A stretch of DNA of 64,000 nucleotides. Origin: Paraphysomonas bandaiensis. Its lineage: Eukaryota; Chrysophyceae. Below, piece after piece: positions 37,067 to 47,947 of this stretch. The position numbers were made by a program, and so were the translations under genes. The notes beneath the pieces are model-generated. The model was not told the DNA's origin and searched no databases. It worked only from the letters and a program-made list of their open reading frames with translations. The number at the start of each line of letters is the position of its first letter. Position 1 is the first letter of the stretch. The stretch covers positions 372,001 to 436,000 of the forward strand of contig CBFFRP010000378.1 of the NCBI GenBank assembly GCA_965644295.1, in the 5' to 3' direction.

Positions 37067-37343
37067 ATAACTTTCAAGTTTTTGAGTATAAAACCATGGT
37101 TTTACTATATAAAAACCGGGATTGTACAAACACCTCGTTTTCGGCAACAAAAACCAGTTTTTTTTATGGTGGCGACTTCCGTTTTGGTGACAACTTTCGT
37201 CATAGTACGTCCGTCATCTTAACGCGAGTGCACCACAGAGGTATACTCCTGTACGTACGTCACGGTGTACGTATTTTGTCCCTTATATATGCATGTATGT
37301 CGTAGCTAGGTGTGTACTGTGTAGTGTATCGTATGGGCAGTCA

Positions 37344-37473
37344 GCATCTTATTTTTCGGTAATAAATTGAAGCAAATATTCTCTATATTACTGCAATAAA
37401 AGTACGGCTGGAATACAGATAATTGTTGTCTCAATATTAGAGGCATCTTTGAACAAAAATATACAAAGGATGC
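37344..37473 (+). repeat. ~130-bp MITE family, copy B
   Basis: Begins GCATCTTATTTTTCGGTAAT and ends ATATACAAAGGATGC, so the extreme ends are inverted (GCATC.../...GATGC). It lies about 85 bp upstream of the F-box gene start. Confidence 0.88.
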
Positions 37474-37556
37474 CGATAGGATATGTGTATACAAGTATAT
37501 GAACTATCTCATGATGTCGTAGTGTATAGATACACTCTATTAGCCTCATGTAAACT

Positions 37557-38861
37557 ATGAATCAGTGTTCAGATAAGTCAAGTATATCTGATCTTAATGA
37601 TGATGTTCTTCGTATCATCATCTCTATGATCCCACACTCAGCTCTTCTTCCTGTGGTCATGACTAGTAAGAGACTTCACGATATAGTCTACACTGATAAG
37701 AGCAGAGAGAGACTTGAGTCACACGCATCTCACTACTGTATGACCAACTCAATGGTCTCATGGGCTCTGTCTATGGGCTGCCCACACACCAAACTAGTGA
37801 ATATATGTGCACTATACGGCAGACTACAGCAGATGATACACCTCATGAGACATATACAAACACATACATACACACAGGACCCCACATACATATGGGGTCA
37901 CGAATGTTTGTACAGGCCTGCAGTGTATGCTGCTAAAGGTGGACACTTGGATATTCTTAAGTGGCTTCGTTCACAGGACCCTCCATGTCCCTGGAATAAA
38001 AAAACTTGTGATGCTGCTGCTGGAGGTGGACACTTGGATATTCTTAAGTGGCTTCGTTCTCAGGACCCTCCATGTCCCTGGGAACCGTTGACTTGCTATA
38101 GAGCTGCAGAGGGAGGGCACTTGGAGGTACTGCAGTGGCTTCGTTCACAGGACCCTCCATGTCCCTGGAATAAAAAAACTTGTGATGCTGCTGCTAGCTG
38201 TGGACACTTGGATATTCTTAAGTGGCTTCGTTCTCAGGACCCTCCATGTCCCTGGGAACCGTTGACTTGCTATAGAGCTGCAGGGGGAGGGCACTTGGAG
38301 GTACTGCAGTGGCTTCGTTCTCAGGACCCTCCATGTCTCTGGAATGAAGGCACTTGCTGGGCTGCTGCTAGAGGTGGGCACTTGAATGTTCTACAGTGGC
38401 TTCGTTCACAGAACGTTCCAGATTCAGTGTTTGGAAGCACTTGTGAAGCTGCTGCTGGAGGAGGACACTTGAATGTATTGCAGTGGCTTCGTTCAAAGCA
38501 CCCTCCATATCCCTGGAATAAAGACACTTGTGAAGCTGCTGCTAGAGGTGGACACTTGGATATTCTTAAGTGGCTTCGTTCTCAGGACCCTCCATGTCCC
38601 TGGAGTAAAGACACTTGTGAAGCTGCTGCTAGAGGTGGACACTTGGATGTGCTGCAGTGGCTTCGTTCACAGAACCCTCCATGTCCCTGGAGTGAAGACA
38701 CTTGTGAAGCAGCTGCTAGTGATGGACACTTGGATGTGCTGCAGTGGCTTCGTTCACAGAACCCTCCATGTCCATGGAAGAAAGATTCTTGCAGTTCTGC
38801 TGCTGCATATTATAATCATGGGAAAGTTTTGAACTGGCTTCGTGCACAGAATCTTCCATGA
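37557..38861 (+). CDS. F-box protein with eleven 29-residue ankyrin-like repeats
   Basis: An uninterrupted 434-residue frame with no introns, unlike most neighbours. The N-terminus (SISDLNDDVLRIIISMIPHS then LLPVVMTSKRLHDIV) is an F-box, the SKP1-binding module of SCF ubiquitin ligases. From about residue 120 there are eleven 29-residue units of the form CxAAAxGGHLDxLxWLRSQ plus PPCPWxxxT, a short ankyrin-like repeat seen in protist and giant-virus proteins. Units 1-4 alternate two types (WNKKT and WEPLT) and are duplicated as a ~174-bp pair nearly identical in DNA. The last unit (NHGKVLNWLRAQ) is degenerate. The repeats probably bind substrate and the F-box delivers it for ubiquitination; this is inferred from architecture. 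The gene sits inside the transposon island. Confidence 0.85.
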   Translation: MNQCSDKSSISDLNDDVLRIIISMIPHSALLPVVMTSKRLHDIVYTDKSRERLESHASHYCMTNSMVSWALSMGCPHTKLVNICALYGRLQQMIHLMRHIQTHTYTQDPTYIWGHECLYRPAVYAAKGGHLDILKWLRSQDPPCPWNKKTCDAAAGGGHLDILKWLRSQDPPCPWEPLTCYRAAEGGHLEVLQWLRSQDPPCPWNKKTCDAAASCGHLDILKWLRSQDPPCPWEPLTCYRAAGGGHLEVLQWLRSQDPPCLWNEGTCWAAARGGHLNVLQWLRSQNVPDSVFGSTCEAAAGGGHLNVLQWLRSKHPPYPWNKDTCEAAARGGHLDILKWLRSQDPPCPWSKDTCEAAARGGHLDVLQWLRSQNPPCPWSEDTCEAAASDGHLDVLQWLRSQNPPCPWKKDSCSSAAAYYNHGKVLNWLRAQNLP

Positions 38862-38966
38862 CCACGTTTTTGAAGGATATGTCACTCTGATGCTTGGATG
38901 TTTTGAATGTCTTTATTCATATTATGCATCATGGCCTATTTTTTAGGAGGTTTCTATTATTCTAAG

Positions 38967-39148
38967 TCAGACAAGAAGTAATAACAATCTCATGATTATT
39001 TTGTATATATGGATACAGAGAGCATTTTTTAAATCCAAATCGAGTGTATTACATACAGGGGAGATACAGAATAAACAAGCTTCTATAATAGCTGCATTCA
39101 AAAAGTCTATGTCATCTCTACATTCAGCAAATGTTATTGCAAACCCAC
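38967..39148 (-). pseudogene. Mutator-like transposase, downstream fragment
   Basis: Minus-strand coding that appears to continue the transposase at 40441-41441 after removal of the inserted element: FAITFAECRDDIDFLNAA matches the position where MULE transposases follow the first catalytic Asp region with a residue-rich A-x-x-x-x-E strand. It then decays into unrecognised sequence and is not intact. Confidence 0.45.
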
Positions 39149-40440
39149 CAGCTTGCGTAACAATTAATAGGCTATTAATTGGTGACAGGTGTCCAACAAT
39201 ATAATAATTGCAATTATTAATCAAGCATCCAATTATTGGCAATGCAACATTTCAAGGTGTCTAGGTGTTATTCGTTTGAAAAAATCTAGTCATAACAATC
39301 TTAGCTCTAAACAACCTCTCACAAACATTGGTAGTGCTATACAAATACTTCATTCAACGATATCGTGTTGGAAGTTTGATGCGTGCTTTTTGGCGATTTT
39401 GGTTGCCTTTAAAAAGTAAACGAATGTACTCGACTTCCTCATCATCATCGTTCTCTCTCGCGTGCAGGTACATCATTTATCAAAGAGCGTCGCACCTGTG
39501 CTTTTTTAGCGCAATTCAGTTCTTCTTCCTCACCGCGCTGAATTCTGACTACTGCTCTCTCGAAATCTGCGTTCTGAACAATTTCCGCGTCTGCACCCAG
39601 GTGAAATTTCATCTCAGGTACTGACGAATTAAATCATCATTTGTTCATTCGATGCCATCCTGTTGAATAAATAAGAATGATAAGTATGGCTATCCAATGC
39701 TTCTAGTTCATTACTGTTGTACACACACACTACGGATCCTCTGTATTAAGGTATTCTTGCACACACACATACTTCTCTTCCTCTGATAGTGGCACCTCTA
39801 TAAGAGAGTCTGATTATCACTTTGCTGGCTCTACTAGTCTGATAGATGCTTTTATACCACAATATTGGTGCACGAAAAATACAGGGAACTACCAGCCGTA
39901 AAAGTCCGTGGGGAGGCTGTGAGCCAATCTGCTGTAAGCCAGTTGAGCACTATGATTGTACAGGAAAGTACAAAAGTAGAGTAAGAGGAAAAGTCGTTGA
40001 TATGAGGACTCAATGCGCCAAACAAGGTACAAGGCAAGCTGGGGGCAGCTTTTGGGACATCTGGGCTTTGTTCTGGTCCACATTGGAGTAGAGTGAGGCC
40101 TGTTATGGCTAATTTAGTGCAACTTTGTGTTGGGCGGTATTTCGTTCCGAAGTGCAAAGAAAAGTGTACGACCTTTGACATGATATATTACTCTTGCATA
40201 CTGAGGTTAAAGTGTATACTAACCCTAATTACGATTAATAAAATGATAACGTGACTGTGCACATACATCCATACTACTATGCTTTTACATATAATGGGTG
40301 TGTACCTAAGATCAGTAGCTAGATATCGTAAGATGCTATATATAATTTAGCCAGCCAATTAATTGCAATTAATAGGCAACAATTTCCAATAATAATTGAC
40401 ATTTTCACTTTTAAAACCAATTAATTGTTACGCAAGCCTG
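39149..40440. mobile_element. Second TIR element (hAT-like ends) inserted in the transposase gene
   Basis: The left end CAGCTTGCGTAACAATTAATA (39149) and right end, read inward, CAGGCTTGCGTAACAATTAATTGG are inverted and near-identical to the TIRs of the hAT at 25287. AATTAATTG-type subterminal repeats occur near both ends. It interrupts a Mutator-like transposase whose halves flank it. A clean 8-bp target duplication is not visible (AAACCCAC against CATACTAT), and no transposase frame is present, so it is an old non-autonomous copy. Confidence 0.75.
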
Positions 40441-41441
40441 CATACTATCATGTGATTATCAAGGGTTCGTCCACTCACAACCGTTAAAAACATTGGTCGT
40501 ATAATGATATCGCCCTGGAGGGAAATCTTCATATGAGAAACATCCAGACCAAATATGCGCCTCAGGTACTCATGTTCAATGCAATTCTTAACGTCTGGAA
40601 AAACAAATGCTAAGCTACTAAACTCCTCCGCAATATTGTTACGGCGAAGTTCGTAATGAGCACCGGGATTTTGCTCTTTGTACAGCTCTAGAAATGGCTC
40701 TAGCAATGAAAAACTGCCCAATTGGTCTTCTAATTGAATTCGACTAAGTGCTGCAGCTTTCTTAACCACATCGGGCGTGGCATTTATGCCATCAACCAAC
40801 AGAAGTTGCTAGTTAAAAGAGCAATTATATTTATACATTGTCATATATCTTTGTGTCGACTCATATATTTGTGTATTCAGTGGTGAGAACAGAAAGGCGT
40901 AGGTATACTAATAAATGGCGTATTCTCTCACCCTCCCATATCATAAGATTTGCATACAAAATTACAGTAGTAAATGCCTTGCATCACAAGAACATTATAG
41001 TTCGTATATGATGGCAATGATGTGTGTGTTTCTCACCTGAATACGGGTAGTGCTAATATTACGACGACCGACTCCAACACCCTTCAGATCACTGCAAACA
41101 TTTTTCGTTGTTCAACACCTCGTTCTTGAAGTACTGAATAATGAAAAGTTTATACATATATATATACCTGTGATTCTCATGCCATCCTCGCTCAACGCAT
41201 AGTGCTCCTTAATACTTGCAGCAGTATCCATACAGTATGCTTTATCACGCTTACGCCGAGCACATGCTGGATTCATACATATCATAGTAACTCTATTGCT
41301 TCCTTGCGCTACATGTGGATCGCGTCGCAGTTGTTTTCCTGTACGTGTGCCTCCACAACTGGCTATCTGTTGCATGTGGTTCATGACAGATTGAAAGTCT
41401 GGAAACACTTGACCTTCCTCTGAGAGTTCCATCACATGCAT
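40441..41441 (-). pseudogene. Mutator-like (MULE) transposase, 5' part, interrupted
   Basis: Minus strand. The start at 41441 (MHVMELSEEGQVFPDFQSV) resembles the FAR1/MULE N-terminal F-x-S/D-x-x-x-V entry, followed by a Cys/His zinc-like segment (CMNPACARRKRDKAYCMD). A middle piece near 41095-41039 (GVGVGRRNISTTRIQ) follows an intron, and then the last part from about 40815. That part holds LAFVFPDVKNCIEHE and RRIFGLDVSHMK, where the Asp is in the place of the first catalytic Asp of MULE DDE transposases, and LTVVSGRTLDNHMI. The frame ends where the CAGGCTTGCG element begins. Exact exon joins are uncertain. Confidence 0.6.
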
Positions 41442-41498
41442 AGGTAAAATAATATCTCATCATAGCCAATACAGGATCACAATACATCACTGAATAAG

Positions 41499-41716
41499 TG
41501 GATATATTTGACTTATTAAGATGGACATTCGAATTGATGGATGGATACGTTAGCTAGCTACACTTGGGCTTATCTGCTGCTGATGAGTGTGCTGTGCTCC
41601 ATGGTGCTGCCTGCTGTATGTGTATGTTGGAGAGGAAAACCCCCCAAAAAAGCAAAAAAAACTCCAATGTGTCCATTCTGGCACTAAAAAAAAACCAACC
41701 GTGTCCTGACCGGCAC
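41499..41716 (-). repeat. Right ~218-bp inverted repeat of the 35-41 kb island
   Basis: Inverted partner of 35222-35447; see there for shared blocks. It directly abuts the transposase start region. Confidence 0.85.
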
Positions 41717-41781
41717 CGGGCTCGAGATATCGTAGATATTTATACAGGAGCAGTTTGCATGTGTTGTACAAAATATCGTAT

Positions 41782-41911
41782 GCATCTTAATTTTCGGAAA
41801 TAAATTGAAGTAAATATTGTCTATATTACTGTGATACAACTACGACTGGAATACAGATAATTGTTGTCTCAATATTAGAGGCAGCTTTGAACAAAAATAA
41901 ACAAAGGATGC
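41782..41911 (+). repeat. ~130-bp MITE family, copy C
   Basis: Begins GCATCTTAATTTTCGGAAAT and ends AACAAAGGATGC. It sits 66 bp outside the right inverted repeat of the island. Confidence 0.88.
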
Positions 41912-42121
41912 CAATACGATATAGAAATTGCAGTTGTATAGTTTATATAAACATACAATATATCCAGGTTTTCTAGTCTAAAAGCCAGAGATTTCATATT
42001 TTATTTCCTATTACTATCACGTACATATATATACGTACTGCTATCTAGATAGCATCAATGCAGGCATCTATAGTATCATTACTACCATACTCCTTTACAC
42101 ACATATATATCATACCAAATC

Positions 42122-43210
42122 ATGTCAAGAACTGTAAAACAATTATTTGATTTAACTGGAAAAACTGCTTTGGTACATATCATCACTTATAACATTAACT
42201 GTATGTATTGTAAGCATGTATTTGCTATAGGTTACAGGCGGGTCCAGAGGACTGGGATTAAGTATGGCATATGCATTAGGGGAAGCTGGTAAATACTCAT
42301 ATAAATATATTATATTATTGTATTTTATAATGTATATATGGGAATACATATGAATACAGGGGCACGTGTAATTATATCTTCTAGAAAAGAAAAAGATCTT
42401 GATGTTGCAGTGGAAGAGTTACGTGCTAAAGGGATTGATGCATCATATATTGCAGCTGATTGTGCAAAAGAGAATGATATTAAACGACTTGCAGATGAAG
42501 CTATACAGAGAGCATCAGGAGAGATTGATATTCTTGTGAATAATGCCGGAGCTGCTTGGGTATGTTATCACACTACCGCCCTGTATTGTTATTGCTCTAG
42601 ACGTATTTTATGCTAATGTATATGATCGTTCTGATTGCACAGGGATGTCCCGCAGAAGACCACCCGTTGGAGGCGTGGGACAAGGTAGAGTGATGTATTC
42701 TTCTTTGTATGTTGTTTTTCAAAACCCGTGACTCTTTAATTGTATTCTCATGGATTTGTTTTTCAGGTCATGAATTTAAATGTGCGTGGGTACTTCTTAT
42801 TGAGTCAACACATGGCCAAGAAAAGCATGATTCCCCGCAAAAATGGACGTATAATAAATATTGCATCTATCCAGGGCCTTGGTGGAAATCCTCCGGGTCA
42901 TAATACAATTGCTTATAACACCTCAAAAGGTGCAGTTGTTACTTTTACTCAAGCACTTGCAGCTGAATGGGGCAAGTATCACATAAACGTGAACAGCATA
43001 TGCCCTGGGTTTTTTCTCACTAAAATGACCGCTGGGTCTATAAAGAACATGGGTGGAGAAGAGGCGTTGTTATCTCGCACACCAATTGGTAGGCTGGGAT
43101 GTGACGAAGATCTTAAGGGTGTTGCTGTTTTACTGGCTTCTGATGCTGGTCAGCATATAACCGGTCAATGGATTGCAGTTGATGGAGGGTACTCCGTGTT
43201 GGTCGGCTAA
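42122..43210 (+). CDS. Short-chain dehydrogenase/reductase, 5 exons
   Basis: Exons 42122-42172, 42231-42288, 42360-42559, 42643-42684 and 42767-43210 join in frame to 264 residues, the classical SDR length. It carries the NAD(P)-binding TGGSRGLG (about residues 19-26), the structural NNAG, the catalytic Ser in INIASIQG and the YNTSK (Tyr-x-x-x-Lys) pair. INSICPGF-like (VNSICPGFFLTKM) and WIAVDGGYSV at the C-terminus are typical. The start MSRTVKQLFDLTGKTALVTGG resembles gluconate 5-dehydrogenase/3-oxoacyl-ACP reductase-like SDRs (FDLxGKxALVTGGSRGLG). The residue after the second strand is Ser-Arg-Lys (IISSRKEK), which favours NADPH. Substrate is not determinable. All catalytic residues are present, so it should be active. 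Confidence 0.92.
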
Positions 43211-45122
43211 TGGGATTATGTTGCTGCGATCATTATCAGAAAGCATCGTGCCATTAGGTGTTTATTGGTACATAGAGCTACTTTGCGACTTCGCATGTGC
43301 ATATAGCTAACAGTTAAAAGTAGTCTACTAGCATCGGATGAAGTGGTACTTTTTGCGTAAATGTCAGCTATAACAAAAACTTTCGAATTAAATTTGTCGA
43401 TTGCATTGGTCTGTGCTGTATTGTGTATTTAATATTTAAGAGGTACCGTACAATGCAATGATAAAAATTTCCATACTAGAGATCCACAATCCATTATCAC
43501 GACTCCGTGCTGAAGTGGAAGTATTTTTTTCTGTAGAGTCAAGATAAATCGTCATGTTTGATAGAAATATATATCGTAAGAACTAAGGCTAGATATTGAC
43601 TTGAAAGTTACATGGTCTGGTATCTGGTACTGCTGTACACTGTACACCATGTACAGCAGGGTCTGATAACCATAAACAGTAATACCATTATAAATGCGGC
43701 AAAATTGATAACCCTTTAATAATAACATTTAATATATGCTATAAAGAATTAAGTGTTATAATATCAGAATTAAAAGGTGAAGTATAACACACTGATAAGG
43801 CGAGACGCCTGAACGATGAATGCGTACCGAAGTAGTGATATTCGGAGCTTGGTTGAGGGTGAACCTAACAAGACGAGTGTAAGATCTGTGGACACAGTCG
43901 AATGCTTCCAATGAACTCATCGGAAGCAATAAGAAGAGATATAAACTATGGCATATGACAGTAAAATATCTGATAAAGGCTTTAGCTCTAGACCTGCTCA
44001 AGTAGACTTTAAGCAACTTCTGAATGATTACTTACAACGTGGCCAAATCAGTTTGCTACAAACGGAGTAGTGACATTATTGCCTTCCATATTTTAGATGA
44101 AAGCGTTTCAAAGGTACATCAAACAGGAGGCTTAAGTCAAGTGAAACTCAATTAATGGAGTCTTTCTATGGCTTATTGAGAGACTACGGGGCTATTCAAA
44201 ATGTCCATATAATTGTTAATGATCCTGAGGTCCAAAAAGAGCACAGCATCAATGCCCACACATTCAACGCCTCATCCCATTGCTCTGTCCAACTCACAGC
44301 CCACCCACCTAGAACTCGCTACACTCAGGGGCTTAATACAAAACCCTGAGCCCCCTCCTAACCCAGTGGAGTCTCATCCCAAGGGGAGACCTCCACGCGC
44401 CGGTGAGTCCCAGGACACACGATTATGGCGGGCCTTATAACACACACAAAGAACGGAAGTGGTCGCACCTTGGTGCTTGCGGCGACGCACAAGCAGATTC
44501 TGTAGCGTTAAATAGTAGGATAATAGAGTTTGTATTGATTAGTTACGGATAGAGGTCTAAATAGTATGTCTAGTATTCTTCTAGCCACTAATTAGTGCAG
44601 GTTTTCAACGCCTATTGCTAAATAATAAGACTTTTAATATAACGACAAAGTTGATATATCTAAGTGTAGGTCCAAAAGTCATGTGTGTAGTATTTACATG
44701 TAAACTGTGAAGTATTACATTATTGTTTCTTCGCCCTGGTATGAAATACAATGAGAAGTAGGTCTTCGTATCAGTCGACTATCGATTCATTATTAGTATT
44801 GTGGTGTGATAGTTGAGTTGGCAATACTAGAGCATACATATGAAAGGAATAATGTTCCATTGCGCTGTTGAATATTGATGCTAGTTTGAGCTCTAGGTAG
44901 TTGTTATTTACTATATATATGCACGCGGCGGTGAAAATAATATCACTATCCTGGGGTGTATTATAGAGCTTTACTCTTTCCATTCACATGAGCCATGATT
45001 GAGGATATACCAGATATGATTATATACTAACAGCCAGGTCATTAAAGAAAACGTTTTCTAGAGATACCATGTAAAGAACCACTACCACAACGAAAAACTT
45101 TGAGAGTTGCACTACCAAATCA
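43211..45122. other. Intergenic between convergent genes, repeat remnants
   Basis: No supportable gene. At 43657 a sequence CAGGGTCTGATAACCATAAA resembles the hAT-like terminus at 32496. A dispersed hairpin repeat copy is at 44459-44546. Short frames near 44150-44440 look fortuitous. Confidence 0.5.
44459..44546 (+). repeat. Dispersed repeat with GCACCTTGGTGC palindrome, copy 2
   Basis: Same orientation and block order as 18881-18970: GCACCTTGGTGCTTGCG, GACGCACAAGCA, GTAGCGTTAAATAGTAGG and GATTAGTTA. Roughly 80 percent or more identical by eye over ~85 bp. Confidence 0.75.
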
Positions 45123-47355
45123 TTAAATAGCACCTAAAACAGAATTTATAAATTCTGATGAAAATTCTTCCTCTTCATTCAACGTTTGCACTTTTTGGAG
45201 AGAGGTCTCTTCTTTCGTCTCGCAGTCCGCAAGACCACGGGCGTGTTTAAGTTTTCTCACAAGGTCTTGACTGTAACGCGAGACTACTCCATTTCCACCA
45301 TTCAAAACACTGTTATAGCTCTTGTCAATCAAACGTACATCTCGCACTTTTTTCATCTGCAAACGGGCATTATTCTTCCTGATAATTTTCTGCATCGTTT
45401 TTGATTTATTCGACAATTCATCATGCAGCTCCTTGGGAATTTGTCTGCGCCGGTGTGTATCGGACCCACCAGTGACACACCAGTTGATAGGTACTGTTCT
45501 GCTAAGAGTCTGAGATCTTTTCCCACCGCACGCCGTAGGTAACTCTAAGTATTGTTGCATTTGAGGTGATATATCGTTTACATCAGCACGTTCACGTCGC
45601 TGCCGCGGAACCAAAAATCTACTTTTCGGCGGGGGTGGCCGCAATGACACCCTTTGAAGAGGATCCACCAGTGTCTGGAAGTTATAGAATGTGTCGGGGT
45701 CTGGTGGAGCACTCGCTCCCGTGCTTTGATGAGATGCGGCCCGATGATCGACAGTCATCTTAGGAGCCTGTACAGGTGGCGGTGCATCACTCAGAGCATC
45801 CAGATCTTCGCTATTATCATCGGGAACAATGAACCCCCGTCGGTGAGATTTTTGAGAGTGAAGACCTGATGCTGAACGTGTAGCGCTGGATGCGAACGGC
45901 GACGCAGGCTCAGATGTTGTTCCATTAGGGCCAGCAGCCTTCTTGCCGTGTACAGGGACTGCCAGTGGAATCATTTCATTATCTTCTGCCTCATCATCAT
46001 CTTGCACCTCCTCCGGAAAGAGCTTTGCCCACGCCACGCGAACAGAAACGGGACAAAGTTGTACCCCATGCATGACTTGTACAATCTGCAGCAATATAGT
46101 TTTCCGAAGACCTTTGGAGTACAAATGCCGAGACCCAGGACACAGGAAGTAGAAGCCGTAATAAACAGCATTCGCAAGAATATAGGGAAAATATTTAAAA
46201 ACAAAATCTTTGTTGTTTTCGCCGTGAGCACGGCGGGACAAAAGCTCTACAATTTTCACGTATTCTTTCCCCACTTTACGTAACAAAAACTTCTCAGCCC
46301 CGGCCTCGTTTTCACTTTGAAAGAATAGCACTTTAATGAACCAAAACATGTAGACAAAATACTGTTGTACCGCTGTGTACTTAAAAAACCATTGAAAGAT
46401 GCCTTCGCCAGAAGGCAAGTTAATTCGCTCCAATGAATACAATAAGAGTAATTCTGGGTTCATTTCCCCCTCACTACCTTCCATATTGCTCACTTTAGAC
46501 TCACGATTGGGCCACTTAATCGAAATCGGCCACCGAATCTCTTCCTGAGGATTACTCGGTACTATAAAGTCTAATTCGGGTTCATTAACAGATCGAGTGA
46601 CATAGCCCTCCATATTTTGAGTTAACTCTTTTTCGTGCTTCTGCCGAAGTGATTTTTTAATTTCGTACCGCTTAGTTTGGGATTCCTTCGTGCGGTGGGC
46701 CACTCTGGTAGTTTTACTTTTCTTACCTTTCATTTCTAGTCGGGATGAGCTATATTTATCTTCTAGCTTGGTCTCAAGTTTCTTCGCTGATTCAGTGGCT
46801 TGCTTAGTCTTCAACACAAGTCTCACAGGATCCATCGACACTCCCTCCGTAGAAACAAGATTAACGTCCTGTCAATAAAAGTGAGAAAAAAAAGAAGAAA
46901 TACTCTGTGTATAACATCACCTTTGCCATTGGAACATTAGTTTTAACATCTTTAAGCAGAACTTTAGGGTTGACGTGTTGATCTTCGAATTCTTCCATGA
47001 TCTTTGGAGCCATTTTGGACTCTTTCTTAGAATTAGCCATCAAATCCTCAGCGCAAAACTCAAGTCGAACTCTTGCTGCTGTTTCCAATGCTCGTAATCG
47101 TAAATGAAGAACATCAACCATTTGATTTAAATTTCTTTCTAGTACCATACTTTTATTACTATCAGATTCTGATACTTCACCCATCACTTCATCTTCAATT
47201 CTTTGCATATACAGACTGTCCTCTAGAGTGTTTTGTCTGGCTAGACTGACTAAAACATCTCCAGGTGTCTCCTCTGCTTGAGAGGCACCATGAGTATAAT
47301 TCTTTGCAATATTCCATGCGTTTTTAGATACTGTAATTCTATTAGATTTCTTCAT
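45123..47355 (-). CDS. FAM227-family protein, 2 exons
   Basis: Exons 47355-46921 and 46868-45123 join in frame to about 726 residues. The family core lies about residues 300-430: WFFKYTAVQQYFVYMFWFIK, then LLRKVGKEYVKIVELL, YFPYILANAVYYGFYFLCPG, SRHLYSKGLRKTILLQIVQV and MHGVQLCPVSVRVAWAKLFP. This is the conserved region of the FAM227 proteins, found in ciliated eukaryotes and of unclear molecular role. The N-terminal 300 residues are charged and partly helical. The C-terminal 290 are low-complexity (Ser/Pro/Ala), with a Pro-rich PPPPKSRFLVPRQRRER and a basic helix near the end. Restriction of the family to flagellated species suggests an axonemal or sperm-like flagellar function; this is inference. 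Confidence 0.78.
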
Positions 47356-47947
47356 AGTGTTACTATGGTATGATATCAATAGGCAGCTATAGCTGTATGA
47401 TATACTGATATACACTCTATGATACCATTAAATGCAATGATTTATATGTGATATGCTTATGGTTATTCAAGTGATTCAGATAGCTTCTATTATGACTCAT
47501 AGACTATGAAATAGAAGCAGAGAGTTATAAGCCTTAACTGTCTATCAATCCACAGGCGTATGTATGTATGTATATGCACTCTGTATGTATATGTATATAG
47601 AGATATGTATGTATGTATGTACAGTAGAGCTCCGTTACATATTAGAGCATCACGAGCAGCAGATATAGAGTCATGATCTGTATTCTGAGCGTATTCCTAT
47701 ATATAAGTATAGCAGTATAATTTATAGGTAGGCTATGTACAGTATGTATATATGTATATACTACGTATACTGCTACAGTAGTACATAGTAGTCTCTGTAT
47801 ACCCCATACGACTATATGTCCAGTATGTTCATAGCACTCTCATACTAACATACTTAGAAGAATTTATAACACCAACACACTATCTATAGACAATAATATC
47901 ACACCACATCCCCATTATGTATATATCTATTATAATCTAATATATTT
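47356..47947. other. Divergent intergenic region
   Basis: Shared 5' region of the FAM227 and PDZ/IQ genes. It contains GTATGTAT/TATATGTAT microsatellites (about 47560-47622 and 47740-47765) and no gene. Confidence 0.5.

Larger units (their letters stand above)
35448..37556. other. Non-coding part of the island
   Basis: No firm gene. A minus-strand frame at 36767-36507 (86 codons, Cys-rich start, ICTRGDQVMGPEKQKVKYW) is unassigned. A six-unit CATA run is at 36031-36056. A hAT-like end, CAGAGATAGGGAACAATAC read on the minus strand, ends at 36023. Two MITE copies (36936-37066 and 37344-37473) are listed separately. Confidence 0.45.
35222..41716. mobile_element. Candidate ~6.5-kb TIR element (Mutator-like) with cargo
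   Basis: A ~226-bp sequence at 35222-35447 recurs inverted at 41499-41716. The outer ends read GTGCCGGTCAGGACACGGTT in both when read inward. Shared inner blocks are TGGACACATTGGAG, GGGGGGTTTTC, CTCCAACATACA, CAGATAAGCCCAA and TCCATCCATCAATTCGAATG, with indels in the T-rich middle. Just inside the right repeat, a Mutator-like transposase begins at 41441 and runs inward, the normal arrangement for a MULE. The interval also carries an F-box repeat gene, two small MITEs and a second inserted TIR element. No convincing 8-11-bp target duplication is visible at the outer ends, so the repeats may alternatively be two independent inverted insertions. Confidence 0.55.

Noticed and set aside
35222-41716. 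Island as an integrated giant-virus fragment because of the F-box/ankyrin-like repeats
   Set aside because: No viral core genes are present; transposon ends and transposase explain the island better.
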